Assembly (NCBI GenBank): GCA_018241265.1
Contig: JAFEEF010000010.1
Span: 62,001 to 126,000, forward strand
Reading direction: 5' to 3'
Source: Pseudomonadota bacterium
GTDB lineage: Bacteria > Pseudomonadota > Gammaproteobacteria > Burkholderiales > Burkholderiaceae_C
Length of the DNA stretch: 64,000 bases
The notes below the pieces were generated by a model. The model had not been told where the DNA came from. It searched no databases and worked only from the letters and a program-made list of their open reading frames with translations. This document shows, piece after piece, positions 62,848-64,000 of the stretch. The translations under genes were made by a program, and so were the position numbers. Within the stretch, counting starts at the first letter, position 1; each line of letters starts with the position of its first letter.

Positions 62848-64000
62848 GCGGCGGAGGCGGCGGGGCCGGCCGGGAGGTGGACGCGCAGGGTCACGCCGCG
62901 CGGTTCGGCCGCTGCGACGCGGAAGTCGCCGCCCAGTCCTTCGACGCGCTCGGCCAGCCAGCGCAGGCCATGGTGGCCATGGCCACGGCTGGCGTCCGGC
63001 GACATGCCGTCGCCGTCGTCGGTCAAGGTCAAGGTGACGCCGGCTGCGGCATCGCCCGACAACGCCAGCTTCACGTGATGCGCATGGCCGTGGCGCAGCG
63101 CGTTCGTCATGCCTTCCTGCGCGCCGCGGTAGAGCGCCAGGGTCGCGTCGCTGTCGAGCCGGGCATCGTCGAGGTTCACGTCGAGGTCGATCTTCAGGTC
63201 GGGCTGGCTGCGCCGCGTGCGCTCGACCAGATCGGCGAGCGCCGCACCGAGCCCGAACTTGTCGAGCACCAGCGGCGTCAGGCGCGGAATGATGCCGTGC
63301 ATCGCATCGTAGAGGCGTGACGATTCGTCGGCGATCACGCGTGCCGCCTGCTCGGCCTGCGGATCGACGGCGGCGACGCGCTGCGCGATCGACAGCGCCA
63401 TGCTGCGCACGGCAGTCACCGACTGCCCGAACTCGTCGTGCAGCTCGCGCGCGATGAGGCGCCGCTCCTGCTCGATCTGACGGTCGATCCAGCGCGTCAG
63501 CTCGCGGCTGTCGGAGAGCTGCTGCTCGGCCTGCGCGGCGCGGCGCTCGGTCTCGATGTTGGCCTGCAGCACGCCGACCATGCGGTTGAACGCCGCGCCT
63601 ATGGTGCCGGCCTCCTTGCCCGGCAGGCGCGGCAGCACGACGTCGAAGCGGCCGGCCTCCAGGCTTTGCAGCGCCTGCACGATCGCGGCGAACGGCCGCA
63701 CGGTGCTGCGCACGATCAGGAACACCATCGCATTGACGACGACCAGCAGGCCGGCCGCGCCGAGTGCCAGCACCACCACGTAGTCCCAGGCGTCGATCAC
63801 GGCGCGCGATGCGTTCGACGTCATCACGAGCTTGCCGTCCGGGAACCGGATCGACTGCACCGACGGCGGCGGCGCGATCAGCCGGTCGAACCAGTCCGGC
63901 GCGTCGCGGCCGGCCTTGTACGGCGACGGCGGCGAGCGGTACAGCTCCTTGCCCTGCGCGTCGAGCAAGGTGATGTCGTTCGAGCGGATGCGCCCGACGC
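62844..64000 (-). CDS. sensor histidine kinase (NarX/UhpB type), N-terminus beyond the window
   Basis: The frame stays open to the right edge, so the N-terminus is missing. Visible: a periplasmic part with LDAQGKELYRSP, a membrane segment (WDYVVVLALGAAGLLVVVNAMVF, about 23 residues), a HAMP domain (RSTVRPFAAIVQALQSLEAG), the HisKA_3 phospho-acceptor helix LIARELHDEFGQSVTAV with its histidine, and an HATPase_c domain (GMTNALRHGHA, LTDDGDGM, GLRWLAERVEGLGG). It pairs with the overlapping LuxR-type regulator. The signal is unknown. Confidence 0.92.
   Translation of the reverse strand, partial: VGRIRSNDITLLDAQGKELYRSPPSPYKAGRDAPDWFDRLIAPPPSVQSIRFPDGKLVMTSNASRAVIDAWDYVVVLALGAAGLLVVVNAMVFLIVRSTVRPFAAIVQALQSLEAGRFDVVLPRLPGKEAGTIGAAFNRMVGVLQANIETERRAAQAEQQLSDSRELTRWIDRQIEQERRLIARELHDEFGQSVTAVRSMALSIAQRVAAVDPQAEQAARVIADESSRLYDAMHGIIPRLTPLVLDKFGLGAALADLVERTRRSQPDLKIDLDVNLDDARLDSDATLALYRGAQEGMTNALRHGHAHHVKLALSGDAAAGVTLTLTDDGDGMSPDASRGHGHHGLRWLAERVEGLGGDFRVAAAEPRGVTLRVHLPAGPAASAA

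Overview
The window is uniformly GC-rich DNA (about 70% by eye) with short intergenic gaps and very frequent ATGA/GTGA stop-start overlaps. The gene set (fae, mtdB, mch, fhcABCD, methanopterin and methanofuran synthesis genes, a sigma-54 activator, and an extracellular contractile injection system) points to a betaproteobacterium of the order Burkholderiales that oxidises formaldehyde through tetrahydromethanopterin (H4MPT). This placement is inferred from gene content; no rRNA is present.

Positions 1-26125 are the distal part of an extracellular contractile injection system (eCIS; Afp/PVC/MAC type), all on the plus strand. It runs: end of a DUF4255 (Pvc16-like) gene, AAA+ ATPase, a small protein, three DUF4157 proteins with unrelated C-terminal domains (probable cargo), a small protein, CIS tube protein, LysM protein, gpD/gp27-like hub, gpV/gp45-like spike, PAAR-like tip, gp25, two giant baseplate proteins, a gpI-like tail protein, a 1261-residue fibre-like DUF6519 protein, a four-module glycosyltransferase and a second glycosyltransferase. 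Sheath and inner-tube genes must lie to the left. Positions 26164-26676 hold a decayed TacAT-type toxin-antitoxin locus, followed by a minus-strand FUSC transporter.

Positions 29062-41977 and 47952-58800 are one H4MPT/methanofuran C1 locus. It encodes pterin dehydratase, beta-RFAP synthase, MtdB, two ATP-grasp ligases, Mch, a CitG-like protein, Fae, dihydroneopterin aldolase, a dihydropteroate-synthase-like protein, a DUF447 protein, MfnB, MfnE/MfnF/MfnD-like proteins, a HisA-like protein, FhcBADC, a Fae paralogue and a PabB-PabC fusion that would supply p-aminobenzoate for beta-RFAP synthase. A sigma-54 enhancer-binding activator sits in the middle, and I find four matching -24/-12 promoters in front of locus genes, so coordinated sigma-54 control is a good hypothesis. 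An accessory block at about 41978-47951 separates mfnB from the mfnE group: MalM-like lipoprotein, HIT, GNAT, VOC, VapBC, HAD and M20 genes, with locally lower GC and a duplicated palindromic leader.

Positions 58822-64000 hold a two-domain PRC-barrel protein, a small hydrophilic protein, a chemoreceptor, an M48 protease, and a LuxR-type response regulator with its histidine kinase, which runs off the right edge.

A feature that cuts across regions is a chain of tiny open frames (2 to 32 codons). They begin in the ATGA of one gene's stop and end in, or one base before, the start codon of the next. They occur in both the eCIS and fhc operons and look like a translational re-initiation relay.
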